Shown here: one piece after another, positions 61,769-64,000 of the stretch
Numbering within the stretch: the stretch's first letter is position 1
How the letters are laid out: every line of letters begins with the position of its first letter
Assembly (NCBI RefSeq): GCF_010894455.1
Contig: NZ_JAAIXY010000010.1
Coordinates: 172,840-236,839 of the forward strand
DNA length: 64,000 bases
Direction: 5' to 3'
DNA from: Myxococcus eversor
GTDB taxonomy: Bacteria; Myxococcota; Myxococcia; Myxococcales; Myxococcaceae
The notes under the pieces: generated by a model
Told to the model about the DNA's origin: nothing
Databases searched by the model: none
Seen by the model: the letters and a program-made list of their open reading frames with translations, nothing else
Position numbers and translations under genes: made by a program

Positions 61769-62221
61769 ATGGCCCATTACAAGAGGATCCTCATTGCTTC
61801 AGCGGTGGTGCTCGGCAGCGTGGCGGGGACCGCCAGTGCCCGCACCGTCTCCGGGTGGCACGGCAAGCCCCAGCTCCAAGCGGATGGCGCCTGCCTGGGC
61901 GAGTCGTGGACCACGCAGACGAACAACTGCCCCAGGACGGTCGGGCTGTTCTACCCGCTCCAGGTCGACGACTCCGGTAACTACCGGGTCACCTTCAATG
62001 CCTATGGCGCGAGCTCCGCCAACAACGTCGGCTGCCGGTTCTTCGCGCTCAGCCGTGATGCGACGCAGATGTGGTCGGTGCCCGTCACCTACCTCCCGAG
62101 CTTCGGCGCCAACGTGAGCGTCGCGCTCGGCCCGGTGTACGTGCCTGTCGGCGGCACCCTGAACCTCGCGTGCGACCTCAACCCGGGCGGACGCGTGAAC
62201 AGCGTTTACTGGTACCAGTAG
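61769..62221 (+). CDS. Small secreted protein, unknown
   Basis: 150 residues from ATG 61769 with a strong Shine-Dalgarno (AAGGAG). Signal peptide to about residue 24 (GTASA-R). The mature 125 residues are beta-rich with four cysteines: WHGKPQLQADGACLGESWTT, NNCPRTVGLFYPLQVDDSGN, NNVGCRFFALSRDATQMWSV, TLNLACDLNPGGRVNSVYWY. It looks like a compact jelly-roll. Not recognised. A strong hairpin follows. Confidence 0.8.
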   Translation: MAHYKRILIASAVVLGSVAGTASARTVSGWHGKPQLQADGACLGESWTTQTNNCPRTVGLFYPLQVDDSGNYRVTFNAYGASSANNVGCRFFALSRDATQMWSVPVTYLPSFGANVSVALGPVYVPVGGTLNLACDLNPGGRVNSVYWYQ

Positions 62222-62228
62222 TCCCGTC

Positions 62229-62265
62229 GAGCCGCCGCTCCCCGGCTTTCGGGGAGCGGCGGCTC
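62229..62265 (+). terminator. Hairpin terminator after the small secreted protein gene
   Basis: A perfect 15-bp stem (GAGCCGCCGCTCCCC with its complement) with loop GGCTTTC starts 8 nt after the stop codon. Confidence 0.75.
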
Positions 62266-62279
62266 CCTCCACCGAGGTC

Positions 62280-62975
62280 ATGACCATGAAGCCCCGACAT
62301 CTCTTGACGGGAGGCGCCCTCGCCTGCGCGTGCGCCACCGTGATGTTCTTCCAGCAGCGGCATGACAGGGACGAGCTCCTTCGACGCGCCTCCATGGCGG
62401 AGCCGCTCGCGACCGCGAGGCAGGGGCCGGCCTCCGCGCCCGAGCCCACGCCGCCCGCCCGTCTCCGTGAAGCGCGCGTCGAGGTCCCCGTCCCCTCGCC
62501 CGTGGCACCCGAGCCCGTTGCCTCGACACCCGAGCTCGCCGCCGCGACACCCAAGGCTGGGGGGACGCCCGCCCCTTCGTCCGCCTCCACGGAGGAGGTG
62601 AGACAGCGCCTCGAGGCCTACTTCGGAGACGAGCCTTTCGACACCGCGTGGGCGCGGAGCGCCGAGCGGCAAGCGAAGGACGGCGTGAGGGCCGCGCTGC
62701 CAGACCCCTCGCAGCTCAGGTCCATCGAGTGCCGGGCCAGCCTGTGCCGCATCGAGACGGAACATGGGGACAACGAGCAGTCCTTCAACTTCGTGCGCAC
62801 GGCCTTCATGGCTCCGGAGCGGCAGGTGTGGAACGCGGCGTTCGTGACGGTGCGCGGTGTGGATTCGACCGACAACAAGGTCGTCACCATCACGTACCTG
62901 GCGCGAGAGGGAGTGGAGCTCCCCATGGAGAGGCTGCTCTCCCCAGGGGGCGATGACGCGCAGGCCCTCCAGTAG
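62280..62975 (+). CDS. Membrane-anchored protein with Pro/Ala linker, unknown
   Basis: 231 residues from ATG 62280; ATG 62286 is also possible. An N-terminal hydrophobic segment (LLTGGALACACATVMFF) is followed by a Pro-rich linker (about 45-100). The C-terminal globular part (about 105-225) has ECRASLCRIETEHG, a C-x4-C pattern repeatedly seen in short myxobacterial exported proteins, and RSAERQAKDGVRAALPDPSQ. The function is unknown. It lies 58 bp after the preceding gene, separated by its terminator. Confidence 0.78.
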   Translation: MTMKPRHLLTGGALACACATVMFFQQRHDRDELLRRASMAEPLATARQGPASAPEPTPPARLREARVEVPVPSPVAPEPVASTPELAAATPKAGGTPAPSSASTEEVRQRLEAYFGDEPFDTAWARSAERQAKDGVRAALPDPSQLRSIECRASLCRIETEHGDNEQSFNFVRTAFMAPERQVWNAAFVTVRGVDSTDNKVVTITYLAREGVELPMERLLSPGGDDAQALQ

Positions 62976-63267
62976 TCACCACGAACCAACGTCAAAGCGC
63001 TGTGCGCCCGCCGAGCTCAGGGACGCGCTCATCGGCCCGCGGGAGTGCGTCCAGGTGAGCAGCGTTGTCGAGGTCGAGCGGCGCATCGGTGAGCGATACG
63101 ACCCACCCCCGAGGCCGTGCGCCGCGACCGAGTGAGCAGGCCCACCTCCCGCGAGGGGGCTGGGAACCTGCGCGCGGCCTCCCTGCTCCACATGCTCTCC
63201 GACGACTTGTCGAGCTGAGAGAAGTCTGCGCGGGCTCGACGCGTACTCACTCCCTGTTGTTCGCCGT
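62976..63267. other. Intergenic region, nothing recognised
   Basis: 292 bp between the membrane-anchored protein gene and the pseudogene end. Similarity to the 46-kb locus starts exactly at the pseudogene stop codon, so this flank is not part of the duplication. Confidence 0.45.
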
Positions 63268-64000
63268 GCTAGCGACCCTGCATGGATTCGACCCTGTCAA
63301 AGAGGGGCGCCAGCGCGCGTTCCATGGCATTGGCGGTCGCATCGCCACTCTGGTTGGTGATGATGAACACCCCCAACTGATACTTCGGCACGAGGTAGAG
63401 ATAGCATTGCGCGCGAGGCACGCCGCCGTGATGCACGTAGTGGGTGCCCAACTGGCTGCTCTAGCCGATGTTCCAGAAATAGCCAATGCTGAAGTCCTCC
63501 GCGAAGCGCACCAGCGGCTTGTGTGACTCTGTCACCGCGGGATGGTTGCTCAACTGCAAGCGCAAGTACTTCACCATCTCCGGCATCGTCGCCTTCAATG
63601 CTCCCGCCGCGCCCCAGGGCAGGAGAGGCATCGGCGTGGTGCCGACCGGGTTGTCGCTGTGGTAGCCAGGAGCCAGGCGGTTGGCGTCCTGGGCACGCAG
63701 GCGCAGCCACGTGTCGTGCATACCGGCTTCCCGCGCCAGGAACTCCGCGAGCAACGACTCGTAGGGAGCCCCGTGGATCTTCTCGAGGGTGTGCGCGACC
63801 AACTCGGTGCCGGCGCTCGAGTAAGCATAGTCCTTGCCGAGCGGGCCCTTGATGCTGACGGTGTGCAGGTCCTGCCAGAACCGCGGCTGCCCGTAGTCCG
63901 CATAGGCGGCATTGAGCTTTGCCGGGGTGGCATGCGCAGTGAAGTCCCTCAACACCTCATTCACTTGCAGTGGCAACATCCCCGGCATGCCGCTGGTGTG
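63268..64000 (-). pseudogene. Second copy of the beta-lactamase-fold gene, nonsense-mutated, cut by window edge
   Basis: It aligns base for base (constant offset 17354) with the gene at 45914-47059 over the whole visible 730 bp, about 97-98% identical by eye. At 63461-63463 the codon that is CAG in the intact copy is TAG, removing the last 65 codons including the HHG box. The remaining substitutions are mostly synonymous. The 5' part lies beyond the window. Confidence 0.88.

Overview
The window looks like a chromosomal segment of a myxobacterium (Myxococcaceae: Myxococcus, Corallococcus or a relative). This rests on high GC with strong third-position GC, dense lipoprotein genes, large Ser/Thr protein kinases, FHA-type sigma-54 activators, paired DUF1592/DUF1552 genes and modular secondary metabolism. 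I saw no rRNA, tRNA or CRISPR array. All assignments are by eye from motifs and gene order; no database search was possible.

Layout. 0.1-8.0 kb: a tightly overlapping NRPS operon (A-PCP-C-A-PCP, then a separate C-like domain plus PCP, then a P450) with no thioesterase, so the cluster probably continues to the left. 8.3-11.3 kb: a secreted dihaem cytochrome resembling rubber oxygenases RoxA/RoxB, divergent from a TetR-type regulator, with two GACATTTGTC-core palindromes between them. 11.4-17 kb: an Lnt-like N-acyltransferase with an overlapping lipoprotein gene, a Cys-tailed envelope protein, and a small set of a WYL regulator, an epoxide hydrolase and a RibD/DHFR-like reductase. 17-30 kb: exported proteins, namely an EGF/FG-GAP lipoprotein, an astacin protease, a DUF1592/DUF1552 pair, an outer-membrane barrel protein and an M4 metalloprotease with Ig-like repeats.

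26-43 kb is rich in insertion-sequence debris (IS3, ISL3 and IS5 pieces), truncated genes and a four-copy intergenic repeat in which TGACGC recurs every 11-12 bp. Between the debris are cytoplasmic orphans (a DUF4261-like protein and a TPR protein, both starting MGLFxRxF), a TetR/NmrA/GDSL group, a GNAT enzyme and small secreted proteins. 44-48 kb holds a secreted Ig-like protein, a class C beta-lactamase-fold lipoprotein and a small protein with an avidin-like pattern.

47.9-61.5 kb is the most interesting region. It has two versions of the same three-part set: a membrane Ser/Thr kinase, a sigma-54 activator with an N-terminal FHA domain, and an exported protein with an ADYC-like C-terminus. 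In set 1 the activator, secreted protein and kinase form one leftward gene row. In set 2 the activator and secreted-protein genes diverge, with a near-consensus sigma-54 promoter at 56866-56881 in front of the secreted-protein gene. The inferred logic is kinase, phosphothreonine reading by FHA, then sigma-54 transcription of an envelope protein. The right end carries two small secreted proteins and a second, roughly 97-98% identical copy of the 46 kb beta-lactamase-fold gene, broken by a nonsense codon and cut by the window edge.
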